Positions 51,921 through 63,321 of a stretch of 64,000 bases of DNA are shown piece after piece; within the stretch, counting starts at the first letter, position 1, and each line of letters begins with the position of its first letter. The DNA lies in contig NZ_FQZX01000002.1 of assembly GCF_900142175.1 (NCBI RefSeq), positions 477,317 through 541,316 of the forward strand, read 5' to 3'. A model generated the notes under the pieces. The model saw only the letters and a list, made by a program, of their open reading frames with translations. It was not told the DNA's origin and searched no databases. Source of the DNA: Maribacter aquivivus. Lineage in GTDB: Bacteria; Bacteroidota; Bacteroidia; Flavobacteriales; Flavobacteriaceae. Made by a program: the position numbers and the translations under genes.

Positions 51921-52484
51921 ATGGAAAAATTAAAAAACTGCATCTTAAATCAAATCTCCATTGACAATCTTTCTTTAGATGCTATTGTTTCAGTCTTTGA
52001 ACCTATGGAAATTTCAAAAGGTAATTTTTTCTTGGAATCAGGAAAAACCTGTAGACAAATGGCATTTATTGCATCTGGCTATATGAGAATTTACGACATT
52101 GTAGATGGCAAGGAAATCACCTTATGGATTGGTAGTTCGGGTAAATTTATTACATCACTTTCTAGTTTTGTTTTTGAAACCGAGAACCATTGGAACATTC
52201 AGGCTGTGACCGATTGTACTATTTACGTCATCAATAGAGAAGATCATTATAAACTGAATAAAACCGAACCCAAATGGTTGGAATTTGACAACCTTCTGTT
52301 GGCGAATTCTTTCGCCTTGCTGGAAAAAAGTATGTTCTCCCAACTACATACCACAGCAAAACAAAGATTTCAAAGCTTACTAGAAGAAGAACCGGAACTC
52401 TTTAATACTGTACCATTGCAATACATAGCTTCTATGTTAGGTATTACACCAGAATCATTAAGTAGGTTGAGAAAATTGAATTAA
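51921..52484 (+). CDS. Crp/Fnr-family transcriptional regulator
   Basis: 187 residues. An N-terminal cyclic-nucleotide-binding-type beta roll (about 15-120, with FFLESGKTCRQMAFIASGYM) precedes a C-terminal helix-turn-helix (LQYIASMLGITPESLSRLRK). The phosphate-binding cassette RxA of true cAMP receptors is not visible, so the effector may differ. This Bacteroidota type often controls small membrane or stress genes next door; here a 128-residue membrane protein follows after 65 bases. Confidence 0.9.
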   Translation: MEKLKNCILNQISIDNLSLDAIVSVFEPMEISKGNFFLESGKTCRQMAFIASGYMRIYDIVDGKEITLWIGSSGKFITSLSSFVFETENHWNIQAVTDCTIYVINREDHYKLNKTEPKWLEFDNLLLANSFALLEKSMFSQLHTTAKQRFQSLLEEEPELFNTVPLQYIASMLGITPESLSRLRKLN

Positions 52485-52549
52485 CTACCATTTGTCAAGA
52501 GAGATGATATCTTGTTTGCTGAAATTTGCAAGAACAAGAATTTTAAAAC

Positions 52550-52936
52550 ATGAACAAATTACAGAACGCTTTAAAAGCCAATGCCATATTCTCTAGCATT
52601 TCTGGCATATTACTGATTATATTTAATTCTAAAATAGCTGCACTATTTGGTACGGACAATACTACTATCTTTTGGGTGGTTGGTTTGGTGTTACTTTACT
52701 TCACCATTACTATTTGGTATGAGACTAAAAAACAAAGAAGATTAGCTGTGCAATGGATTATTATTCAAGACATTTTGTGGGTGGCAGCTAGCTTAATGAT
52801 GATTTTACTCAATCCCTTTGATATTACACCAACGGGGAATTTAATTATTGGAATTATTGCGGCAATTGTATTGTTTATGGCGATAAATCAAACTAAAGCA
52901 CTCAATCAAAACAAAACTGCTACCAAAAATCAATAA
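52550..52936 (+). CDS. Small four-helix membrane protein of unknown function
   Basis: 128 residues with four hydrophobic segments (about 8-30, 40-58, 68-88, 95-116) and short charged loops. A basic pair KKQRR falls between helices 2 and 3. No functional motif. The regulator gene immediately upstream is the obvious candidate controller. Confidence 0.75.
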   Translation: MNKLQNALKANAIFSSISGILLIIFNSKIAALFGTDNTTIFWVVGLVLLYFTITIWYETKKQRRLAVQWIIIQDILWVAASLMMILLNPFDITPTGNLIIGIIAAIVLFMAINQTKALNQNKTATKNQ

Positions 52937-53059
52937 AACACATAAAGTGAATTGCTTCACATCGGAATAAAAAAACATTAGCTACAAGCATAAGGTTACT
53001 GCTTATAAATTCAAATATTTATCTTTAAAGCTCTTTTTATTAACCTTATATTTTTTCTA

Positions 53060-53908
53060 ATGTCTTTGAAATTTAGCCATATCACTTTACTCTTATTATG
53101 TATAAGTTCATGTAAAGAACAAAATAAGGACCATACTGTTGAACAGCCAAATTCAATTGAAAATAAGATAGAAAATACTAAATTTCAATTTATTATAGAT
53201 TCCTCAGATGTTAAGGGATCCGTAGTCATATATGATTTAAAGAAAGACATCTTTTACTCCAATGATTTTGACTGGGCAAATCAAGGAAGATTGCCTGCAT
53301 CGACTTTTAAAATTGCAAACTCCATTATAGGACTTGAAACCGGAGTCATTAAAAGTGACAGTACCATTTTTAAATGGAACGGTGAAGACAGATGGTTAGA
53401 CATATGGGAACAAAATCTGGCGTTAAAAGATGCTTTTCAATACTCATGCGTGCCCTGTTATCAAGAAGTGGCTTCAAAAATCAACCCTGAAAGAATGAAC
53501 ACCTATGTAGAAAAACTACACTATGGTGATCTTCATATAGACTCGTTAAACATTCGAAACTTTTGGTTGGAAGGAACATCACGTATCAACCAAATGCAAC
53601 AAATCGCTTTCTTAAAAAGGTTCTATGGTAACAAACTCCCTATTTCAAAAAGGACAAAAGACATCGTTCAAAAAATCATGATCATCGATACGGAAAAGAA
53701 CTATACGCTCAGCGGAAAAACGGGCTTAACCATACGTCGCGAAAAATTTAATGGTTGGTTTGTAGGTTATATTGAAGTAGCTGATAACACCTATTTATTT
53801 GCCACTAATCTAGAACCATTATCTTCTGATATCAATATGAATGAATTTAGCAAAAAAAGAAAATCTATTACACTTTTAGCCCTTAGAAAAATGGATATTA
53901 TAAAATAA
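53060..53908 (+). CDS. Class D (OXA-type) beta-lactamase, lipoprotein
   Basis: 282 residues. Lipoprotein signal ending ISSCKE (Cys18). All class D motifs are visible: STFK (81-84; Ser81 nucleophile, Lys84 for carboxylation), SxV as SCV (129-131) followed by PCYQE, FWLEG (168-172, the Trp next to the carboxylated Lys), YGN (189-191) and KTG (220-222) with a following Arg. Expected to hydrolyse penicillins or oxacillin-like drugs, anchored in the envelope. No integron, transposase or unusual base composition flanks it, so it looks intrinsic. Spectrum cannot be predicted. Confidence 0.93.
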   Translation: MSLKFSHITLLLLCISSCKEQNKDHTVEQPNSIENKIENTKFQFIIDSSDVKGSVVIYDLKKDIFYSNDFDWANQGRLPASTFKIANSIIGLETGVIKSDSTIFKWNGEDRWLDIWEQNLALKDAFQYSCVPCYQEVASKINPERMNTYVEKLHYGDLHIDSLNIRNFWLEGTSRINQMQQIAFLKRFYGNKLPISKRTKDIVQKIMIIDTEKNYTLSGKTGLTIRREKFNGWFVGYIEVADNTYLFATNLEPLSSDINMNEFSKKRKSITLLALRKMDIIK

Positions 53909-54038
53909 AACGTTACCTCAACATAATCCTAAAACAAAACGCAGAGATAATGTGATTTCAATAAATTCATTATCCCCATAGTTGTAATAATCATTAATTT
54001 AGTCCCATAAACTGAATTACACATTAAGATAATAAACG

Positions 54039-54653
54039 ATGAAAATAATAGGCATAGGAAAGAATTACGTAGTTGACAAATCTGAAATTGACGGATTAAA
54101 GAATGATGTACAACTCATTTTCACAAAGCCAGATTCTACCCTGGTTACAGATAGTAAAGACGTAGCATTCCCTGCTATTACCAATCAATTGATTTATGAA
54201 GTAGAATTGGTTGTGAAAATTGGTAAAACAGCAAAAGATGTAAGTATAACAGATGCAAACTCTTATATCTCTGAAATAGGTATTGGTATTGACTATACTG
54301 CAAAAGATGTACTTACGGCAAGTAGAGAAAAAAAAGGGCCTTGGGCTTTAGCAAAAGGTTTCGATGGCGCATCACCTATTGCAGGTTTTAAACCAGTATC
54401 GGACTTTCCTGAATTAGATAATATTAATTTTGATTTAGTAATTAACGGAGAAAAAAAACAAGTAGGTAATACAGGCTACATCATTTATAATTTTGCTGAA
54501 ATCATAAGTTTTGTTTCCTCTTTTATGACATTGAATCCTGGTGACATGATTTTTACCGGTACACCGGCAATAGGTGCAGGTGAAACATTTAAAGGAGATC
54601 ATTTACAGGCTTCTATTGAAGGAGAAATGTTGCTTGATTTTAAGATGATTTAA
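54039..54653 (+). CDS. Fumarylacetoacetate hydrolase-family protein
   Basis: 204 residues. FAH fold with the acidic metal-binding residues in VYEVELVVKIGKTAKDV-like context (Glu pair), GIDYTAKDV, FDGASPIAGF and a C-terminal GDMIFTGTPAIGAG. Members cleave or isomerise acylpyruvates, oxaloacetate tautomers or catechol meta-cleavage products. The length fits the small YcgM/FAHD1-like group. No catabolic partners are adjacent. Followed by a terminator. Confidence 0.9.
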   Translation: MKIIGIGKNYVVDKSEIDGLKNDVQLIFTKPDSTLVTDSKDVAFPAITNQLIYEVELVVKIGKTAKDVSITDANSYISEIGIGIDYTAKDVLTASREKKGPWALAKGFDGASPIAGFKPVSDFPELDNINFDLVINGEKKQVGNTGYIIYNFAEIISFVSSFMTLNPGDMIFTGTPAIGAGETFKGDHLQASIEGEMLLDFKMI

Positions 54654-54677
54654 TACATACAGTATTTTTTATATTTT

Positions 54678-54708
54678 AAACCGGATTTCTTAATGGAGTC
54701 CGGTTTTT
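54678..54708 (+). terminator. Intrinsic terminator after the FAH gene
   Basis: Arms AAACCGGA and TCCGGTTT separated by 13 bases, then T-rich sequence. Confidence 0.75.
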
Positions 54709-54911
54709 CAGTTTGTCCTTTTTTCTATTTAAAATAGACAACAATAAAAATGGCACGACATCTAATCTTTACTATTTCTTGTAGGATACTATTAAACTTC
54801 TTTCATTGAGCTTATATTTTAAATTCTTAGTTCAACCAAAACAGCTACATTTCATGTAATATAAATTGTACATTAGCATTGTTATTAAAATGAATAATAA
54901 AAAGTTATTCA

Positions 54912-56054
54912 ATGAATATTGTTTTCTTGTTAATTGCAATCTTCGGATTTATTTTAACCGCTGTATTACTTTTAAGAAAAAATGTAAATAAATTACCTCA
55001 ACAATTTCTTGCTTTTTTCTATTTTGTTTTTTCCATATACAACCTTCAAACTTACATTATAACCGATGGATTGTTAACTCAATTCAAATGGTTTTACTTT
55101 TGGCCACTCTTACTCTACAGCGTAATAAGCGTACCTGTATATTTCTATTTTAAAACAGTTATGGACGATAAGTTTACGTGGAAATGGCAATACATTTTAC
55201 TATTTATCCCCTTTCTACTAAGCGTCATAGATGTTGCCCTTGTTTTTTCTAATCCAGCATCCTACTATAATCAGATTGTAGAAAATGCCATTAATTTCCC
55301 AAAAGAGCGATTTAATGCAAAATATGGTCTCCTAAGCTTAAATGAACACTACAGCTTACGTCATTTATGGCAATTAATATACTTACTTTCTCTACTACCG
55401 TTGTTAAGACGATTTTTAGATATAAACCCAAATGATAAACTAAAGATTATTCTTAATAGATGGTTGCTTTTGTTTTATGCGGCATTAACCTTAATGGCTT
55501 TTATTACTCTGTTTTTTGGTGTAGAAAGAATGTTAGGTATCAATACTTTAAATGTATCAACCACAAGTTTATACAGTTTACAGATTATTTTGTTTCTAGT
55601 TTTATTATTGATAAGCATAGCTCCCTTATACTTCCCTTCTATTCTCTACGGATTTCCAAAGAATCAGTTATTGGTTTCATCATCTATTTCAAATGATACC
55701 AATTCACAGATGTACGGGTTAGATAATCAAGAACTAAACAACTCACTAATAACTATAGAACAACAGCAAGCATTTTTAAAACAAGGTTTTAATTTAAAAG
55801 CTTGTGCAGAACTTTTACATGTGCCTGCTTATCATGCTGCTTATTTTTTCTATCAAACAAAAGGCATCAGTTTTACTTCTTATAGAAATAATATAAGAGT
55901 AGAAAAAGCAAAGCAGCTAATTGATTCGGGATTTCTAGAATCGAATGATTTAAATACTCTTATTTCTGCATGCGGATTCAATAGTAAAAGTGATTTCGAG
56001 AAGACTTTTGAAAAATTGACAACTACCAGTTATAATAATTACCAACTAAAATAA
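54912..56054 (+). CDS. Membrane-bound AraC-family regulator
   Basis: 380 residues. Six or seven hydrophobic helices fill the first ~230 residues. A C-terminal AraC HTH (about 285-378) follows, with LKACAELLHVPAYHAAYFFY and LISACGFNSKSDFEKTFEKL as the two helix-turn-helix units. Such fused membrane AraC proteins are frequent in Bacteroidota and presumably couple a membrane signal to transcription. The regulon is unknown, and the adjacent genes do not point to one. It converges on the next minus-strand gene. Confidence 0.9.
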   Translation: MNIVFLLIAIFGFILTAVLLLRKNVNKLPQQFLAFFYFVFSIYNLQTYIITDGLLTQFKWFYFWPLLLYSVISVPVYFYFKTVMDDKFTWKWQYILLFIPFLLSVIDVALVFSNPASYYNQIVENAINFPKERFNAKYGLLSLNEHYSLRHLWQLIYLLSLLPLLRRFLDINPNDKLKIILNRWLLLFYAALTLMAFITLFFGVERMLGINTLNVSTTSLYSLQIILFLVLLLISIAPLYFPSILYGFPKNQLLVSSSISNDTNSQMYGLDNQELNNSLITIEQQQAFLKQGFNLKACAELLHVPAYHAAYFFYQTKGISFTSYRNNIRVEKAKQLIDSGFLESNDLNTLISACGFNSKSDFEKTFEKLTTTSYNNYQLK

Positions 56055-56062
56055 TGTAAAGA

Positions 56063-56368
56063 CTAGGTTTTATTTTTTATCACATATTCCACAATTACCT
56101 TAAGCTCTTCGTCTAAGGTAATTGTTGGATATTCTTTATTCGCCAACCTGTACCAATATCCCGCATTAAAACGGTCGCCTTCTTTACGGTGCAAATATGC
56201 ATGTAACCAGCTACCTAAAGCACTATGCATGTCTTGTGCTATGTTATGAGAAGCTTCCCAATCGCCTTTGGCATCATACCAAGCCGCTTTTAGTCCGTCC
56301 GTCCATTCTTTTGGCACATGAGACAACTCTAAACTCTTTTCAAATTCAAGATAGGTCTTCGGTATCAT
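56063..56368 (-). CDS. Small conserved protein of unknown function (101 aa)
   Basis: No named family recalled. The segment [20 protein letters not shown] then [20 protein letters not shown] has the look of a conserved small helical protein widespread in bacteria. Histidines and acidic residues are in the right density for a metal site, but that is speculation. Its start overlaps the stop of the antiporter gene by 4 bases, so it is the last gene of the 56-61.5 kb operon. Confidence 0.75.
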   Translation of the reverse strand: MIPKTYLEFEKSLELSHVPKEWTDGLKAAWYDAKGDWEASHNIAQDMHSALGSWLHAYLHRKEGDRFNAGYWYRLANKEYPTITLDEELKVIVEYVIKNKT

Positions 56369-57603
56369 TTTACAACTCTTTTAATAAGCTTCTCTACAGT
56401 TAAACCTTGTCCGATAATAGAGAATACCACTACTATGTATGTAATCACTAAAAATGCATCTCTATGCATTTCATCAGATAAACCTAATGCCAATGCTATG
56501 GATATACCACCACGCAATCCGCCCCAAGTCATTACCAAATTAGTTTTCGGTATAAAATCTAGCTTCTTCTCAAAGAACTTAATAGGAATTAATAGCGATA
56601 AGTATCGACAAATAAGCACTAAAGGAATTGCCAGCAATCCGGCAATTACGTATTCTGTTTTAAAGGATAATACGAGCATTTCCATCCCAATTAAAACAAA
56701 TAGAAGTGTATTCAAAAGAATATCTAATAACTCCCAAAATTTATCTACATAGGTTTCTGTAGTTTCTGACATGGCTGAATTACGTACCGTATCATTACCT
56801 ACTACCAAACCTGCAGCAACCATTGCCAATGGAGCAGATAAATGGAATTTCTGTGCTATCAATGTCCCTACCATAACGGTTGCCAAAGTTATGATTACTT
56901 CTATATCATAATCATCTATAGACTTCATAAGTTTCCATGTTCCCCAACCTAAGGCTAGACCTAATGCCAACCCACCTATAACCTCAACTCCAAAAAGCTC
57001 TAAGATGTCTAAAGGACTAACAGCTACTTCAGTTGCCGAAGCCAATTGAAAAATGGTTAAGAAAACAACTACTCCTACTCCGTCATTAAACAATGACTCT
57101 CCTACGATTTTTGTTTCTAATTGCTTTGGTGCTCCTGCCTTTTTCAATATTCCCAATACTGCAATTGGATCTGTAGGTGAGATTAACGAACCAAAAAGTA
57201 GACAATAGATAAAAGAGATATTCATTCCTATCAATTGTAATAAATAATACATGCTCGTACCTACTAAGAAGGTTGATACCAACACACCTAAGGTAGAGAA
57301 TACTAATATAGGCCAACGCTGTACTTTTAATTGTTCAAAATTGGTATGAAGTGCCCCTGCGAACAAGAGGAAACTCAACATAATATCTAGTAATACAGAT
57401 TTAAAATCTATCTGGGTAATGATATATCTTTCTGCATTAATTAAGGTATCATCGATATAACCAATTAAAAAAACCACCAAGGTAAATAGAATTGTAATCA
57501 GCATTAAGCCAATACTGTTAGGTAGTTTTAGAAAACGCGCATTTATATAACCGAATATTGCCGATAGAAATACTAATACTGAAATAATTGTAAAAACGTC
57601 CAT
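56365..57603 (-). CDS. Na+/H+ antiporter (CPA1 family)
   Basis: 412 residues, about 11-12 membrane helices. The CPA1 ion site is visible as [10 protein letters not shown] (the ND-type Asp pair motif) in the middle, with [15 protein letters not shown] upstream and [20 protein letters not shown] downstream. Exchanges Na+ or K+ for protons, relevant to pH and salt tolerance in a marine organism. It overlaps the small gene downstream by 4 bases and lies 6 bases after ligA. Confidence 0.93.
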   Translation of the reverse strand: MDVFTIISVLVFLSAIFGYINARFLKLPNSIGLMLITILFTLVVFLIGYIDDTLINAERYIITQIDFKSVLLDIMLSFLLFAGALHTNFEQLKVQRWPILVFSTLGVLVSTFLVGTSMYYLLQLIGMNISFIYCLLFGSLISPTDPIAVLGILKKAGAPKQLETKIVGESLFNDGVGVVVFLTIFQLASATEVAVSPLDILELFGVEVIGGLALGLALGWGTWKLMKSIDDYDIEVIITLATVMVGTLIAQKFHLSAPLAMVAAGLVVGNDTVRNSAMSETTETYVDKFWELLDILLNTLLFVLIGMEMLVLSFKTEYVIAGLLAIPLVLICRYLSLLIPIKFFEKKLDFIPKTNLVMTWGGLRGGISIALALGLSDEMHRDAFLVITYIVVVFSIIGQGLTVEKLIKRVVK

Positions 57604-57609
57604 AGTTGT

Positions 57610-60184
<2,575 letters not shown>

Positions 60185-60188
<4 letters not shown>

Positions 60189-61054
60189 TTTCTTATTCCT
60201 TTTATCATGCGGTCATTACCAAACATATCTTTTCGCAACTCAATAGTCTTAAAATTAGATTCCTCTAATAATTGTTTAGTTTCTTCTCCTAAATACTGAT
60301 TGATCTCTAAATACAAACAACCATTTTCATTTAAATGATCAGCTGCAAAATTGACTACTGCGCTATAAAACTTTAAAGGGTCTTCGTCCGGTACAAAAAG
60401 TGCTAAACTAGGCTCATGGTCTATGACATTGTTTTGCATTTCTGCTTTTTCTAATTCTCGCACATATGGCGGATTAGAAATAATGATATCAAATTTTTTA
60501 TCTAACTCTTTTGCTGAGGTTTCCGCATCCAAAGACAATATATCTGCTTCGTAAAATTTTACACCTGCATTCAGCAATGCGTTATTTTCCTCAGCTACTT
60601 TTAAAGCATCCGTAGAAATATCTAAACCGAATACTTTTGCATCTGTCAGGTTTTTATCCAAAGAAATAGGAATACAACCGCTACCTGTACCCATATCTAA
60701 AATGGTCAAGATTTTTGCGGTATTCTTATGATCATCTAAAATCCAACGGACTAATTCTTCAGTTTCTGGTCTCGGTATTAATACATGCTCATTAACCTTA
60801 AAATCTAGGTCCATAAAATATGCCGTACCAATAATATGTTGAATAGGCTTCTCTAGTTTTAATTCTGATAAGGCTTGGAATATAACAGTTTCCTGTTTTT
60901 TATCAATTACCAGCTCTGGCTGAATTGCCAAAATAAAACGTTCTAAATCAAAATAATGCTCAATGAGTAAATAGAAGAAACTATTGACTTCTTCTTTACT
61001 GTAGATGGCATCTAATTCTGAATGATATATATTTTTGATTTCTCTTAAAAGCAC
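60185..61054 (-). CDS. prmC: Peptide chain release factor N5-glutamine methyltransferase
   Basis: 289 residues. Methylates the GGQ glutamine of release factors with SAM. SAM-binding ILDMGTGSGCIPISL (motif I), NPPY in IIISNPPYVRELE (the catalytic motif of N-methyltransferases) and an N-terminal helical domain for factor binding (about 1-80). The 3' end overlaps the LOG gene by 4 bases, and the start is 2 bases after the GNAT gene. Confidence 0.95.
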
Positions 61055-61056
61055 AG

Positions 61057-61542
61057 TTAAAATGTTTTAAGCATAAAAACGGGACAAGAATAATGACCTG
61101 TATCTCCCATTCTGGCATCTATATATTCAAATCCCATTTTCTTATATAATTTTTGAGCAGCCTCCATATTTGGCATGGTCTCTAAATAGCAGGCATCAAA
61201 ACCATATTCTTTGGCACGAGTTAAACATACCGTTATCATTTCGTGACCTACACCTTTACCTCTCGCCTCTTCTAAAAAGTACATTTTCTGAAGCTCACTC
61301 ACATTACCTTCATAATTGTCTAACTGCGCAACACCAGCACAACCTAAAATAGAACCATTAGCCTCTGCAACAAAATAAGTTGCCTTAGGTTTCTCATAAT
61401 GCTCAAACATTTGATCTAATGAGGGATCTTCATAAGCCGTACCTACTTTTGGCACACCTAAGTCTGCCAACACTTGCCGTATAACTTTGGCTACTTGCGG
61501 GTTATCTTCCTTTCTAATTTCGCGGATCACGACATTTTCCAT
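61057..61542 (-). CDS. GNAT-family N-acetyltransferase
   Basis: 161 residues. IREIRKEDNPQVAKVI opens the fold and LEEARGKGVGHEMI is the acetyl-CoA loop. AQKLYKKMGFEYIDARMG near the end is the usual GNAT beta-bulge region. Substrate unknown; the gene order next to prmC hints at, but does not show, a role in translation. First gene of the minus-strand operon to 56.1 kb. Confidence 0.9.
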   Translation of the reverse strand: MENVVIREIRKEDNPQVAKVIRQVLADLGVPKVGTAYEDPSLDQMFEHYEKPKATYFVAEANGSILGCAGVAQLDNYEGNVSELQKMYFLEEARGKGVGHEMITVCLTRAKEYGFDACYLETMPNMEAAQKLYKKMGFEYIDARMGDTGHYSCPVFMLKTF

Positions 61543-61570
61543 ATCAATAATGCAATAGGTTTTAAAGTAC

Positions 61571-61578
61571 TATTTTTG
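61571..61578 (+). promoter_or_regulatory. Flavobacterial -10 box for ribD
   Basis: TATTTTTG, exact TAnnTTTG, 74 bases before the ribD ATG. The leader (~68 bases) is too short for an FMN riboswitch and shows no RFN element. Confidence 0.5.
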
Positions 61579-61652
61579 AGGTGTGAAGATACGTGATATG
61601 CGTATAATGTTAAAGTCTGATGTCCATTAATAATCTAGATACCAACAATTAG

Positions 61653-62726
61653 ATGCCGTTACATAGAGATATGCTTTCTACCGATGAAACATATATGCTT
61701 CGTTGTTTACAAATTGCAAAGAACGGATTAGGTACTACTGCGCCCAACCCAATGGTAGGTGCTGTAATTGTACATAATGACAATATTATTGGCGAAGGAT
61801 TTACTAGTGCCTATGGTGGATCTCACGCTGAGGTAAATGCAATTAACTCTGTTTCTGATATTTCACTTTTAAAATCATCTACCATTTATGTAACCTTAGA
61901 ACCTTGTTCTCATTATGGTAAAACTCCGCCTTGCGCAGATTTGATTATTAAAATGGGAATACCTAAGGTTGTTATCGGATTGAAAGACCCGCATGAAAAA
62001 GTTGCAGGTAACGGAATCAAAAAATTAGAAGCTGCAGGTTGCGTGGTTAAAGTAGGTGTCCTACAAAAAGAATGCGAAGAACATCATAAACGCTTTCTCA
62101 CCTTTTTCACCAAAAAACGACCATATCTAATTTTGAAGTGGGCAGAAACTGCTGACGGATTTATTGCTCCTGAACCTTTAAAACGCGGAGAAGAAAAGAA
62201 ACCCTATTGGATAACCAATACCAAATCCCGACAATTAGTACATAAATGGCGTAGCGAAGAGGCTGGTATTTTAGTAGGTACAAATACAGTCTTGGCTGAC
62301 AATCCTCAATTAAACCTAAGAGATTGGTCCGGCAAAGCACCTACACGCATTGTATTAGATAGAAGCTTAAAGATTTCTAGAGATTATCACGTTCTTGACG
62401 GAAAACAAAAGACCATTATCTGCACCGAAATAACAGATAGCAACTCCCATTTAGAAGGAGTAACTTATAAAATCATCAATTTTAATTCTGATGTACCGCA
62501 ACAGCTATGTAATGTGATGCATGAAGAGCAGATACAAAGTGTAATAATTGAAGGCGGCTCACAAACACTGCAAAGTTTTATTGATGCCAACCTGTGGGAT
62601 GAAGCTCGAATTTTTAAGGGAGCGAATAATTTCACAAAAGGTATTGCTGCACCAAAAATTGCAGGACGCAACCAACAACAAATTCAAATTTTAACCGACC
62701 AACTAACCATAGTACGAAATGATTAA
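61653..62726 (+). CDS. ribD: Bifunctional riboflavin-specific deaminase/reductase
   Basis: 357 residues. Two steps of riboflavin synthesis after GTP cyclohydrolase II. Deaminase half with zinc ligands in HAEVNAI and LEPCSHYGKTPPCADLI; reductase half from about 155 (KRPYLILKWAETADGF, AGILVGTNTVLADNPQLN, IIEGGSQTLQSFI). ATG 61653 is kept (MPLHRDMLSTDETYM); ATG 61671 is the alternative. The last codons overlap the HAD gene by 8 bases. Confidence 0.95.
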   Translation: MPLHRDMLSTDETYMLRCLQIAKNGLGTTAPNPMVGAVIVHNDNIIGEGFTSAYGGSHAEVNAINSVSDISLLKSSTIYVTLEPCSHYGKTPPCADLIIKMGIPKVVIGLKDPHEKVAGNGIKKLEAAGCVVKVGVLQKECEEHHKRFLTFFTKKRPYLILKWAETADGFIAPEPLKRGEEKKPYWITNTKSRQLVHKWRSEEAGILVGTNTVLADNPQLNLRDWSGKAPTRIVLDRSLKISRDYHVLDGKQKTIICTEITDSNSHLEGVTYKIINFNSDVPQQLCNVMHEEQIQSVIIEGGSQTLQSFIDANLWDEARIFKGANNFTKGIAAPKIAGRNQQQIQILTDQLTIVRND

Positions 62727-63321
62727 AAACATCATATTTGATTTTGGAGATATCTTCATTAATCTTGATAAGCAAGCCCCTTTATTAGAAATGGCAAAAT
62801 TCGGGTTCACCGAATTGACTCCTGAATTAGATACCATTTTCAAAAAATATGAAATGGGGTTAATGGAGTCTGATGAATTTATTAATAGGCTACAGGCTAT
62901 ATTCACCAATGCTACAAAAGATCAAATTAAAGACGCATGGAATTCTATTATTTTAGATTTCCCTGAGGACAGACTTACATTCATTGAAAAACTAAAAAAC
63001 GATAATCAATATCGCCTGTTTTTATTGAGTAATACCAATGACTTGCATATTGACAAAGTGAAAGAATCCATGGGATTGGAAAGGTTCAATAGGTTCAAAA
63101 ATTGTTTTGAGGTATTCTACCTATCGCAAGAAATGTATATGCGCAAACCTAATGCAGACATTTATGAGTTTGTCTTAAGTGAAAATGAATTAAATGCAAA
63201 TGAAACCTTCTTTTTAGACGATACTAAAGAAAATACGGATGCCGCGTCTAAACTAGGTATACATTGCTGGAATCTTCAAGTTGGTAAGGAAGATGTTCTA
63301 GAAACTTTAAGCCACCTCTAA
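62719..63321 (+). CDS. HAD-superfamily hydrolase
   Basis: 200 residues. HAD motif I in IIFDFGDIFINLD, motif II in FLLSNTNDLH, Lys in RKPNADIYEFVL and motif III in FFLDDTKENTDAA. The cap is the helical type of the HAD-IA group (FMN/sugar phosphatases, haloacid dehalogenase-like). It follows ribD with an 8-base overlap, so it is a candidate for the missing flavin-pathway phosphatase step, but that is only suggested by position. Confidence 0.9.
   Translation: MIKNIIFDFGDIFINLDKQAPLLEMAKFGFTELTPELDTIFKKYEMGLMESDEFINRLQAIFTNATKDQIKDAWNSIILDFPEDRLTFIEKLKNDNQYRLFLLSNTNDLHIDKVKESMGLERFNRFKNCFEVFYLSQEMYMRKPNADIYEFVLSENELNANETFFLDDTKENTDAASKLGIHCWNLQVGKEDVLETLSHL

Noticed and set aside
61579..61652. 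FMN riboswitch before ribD
   Set aside because: The leader is only about 68 bases and shows no RFN-type conserved segments.
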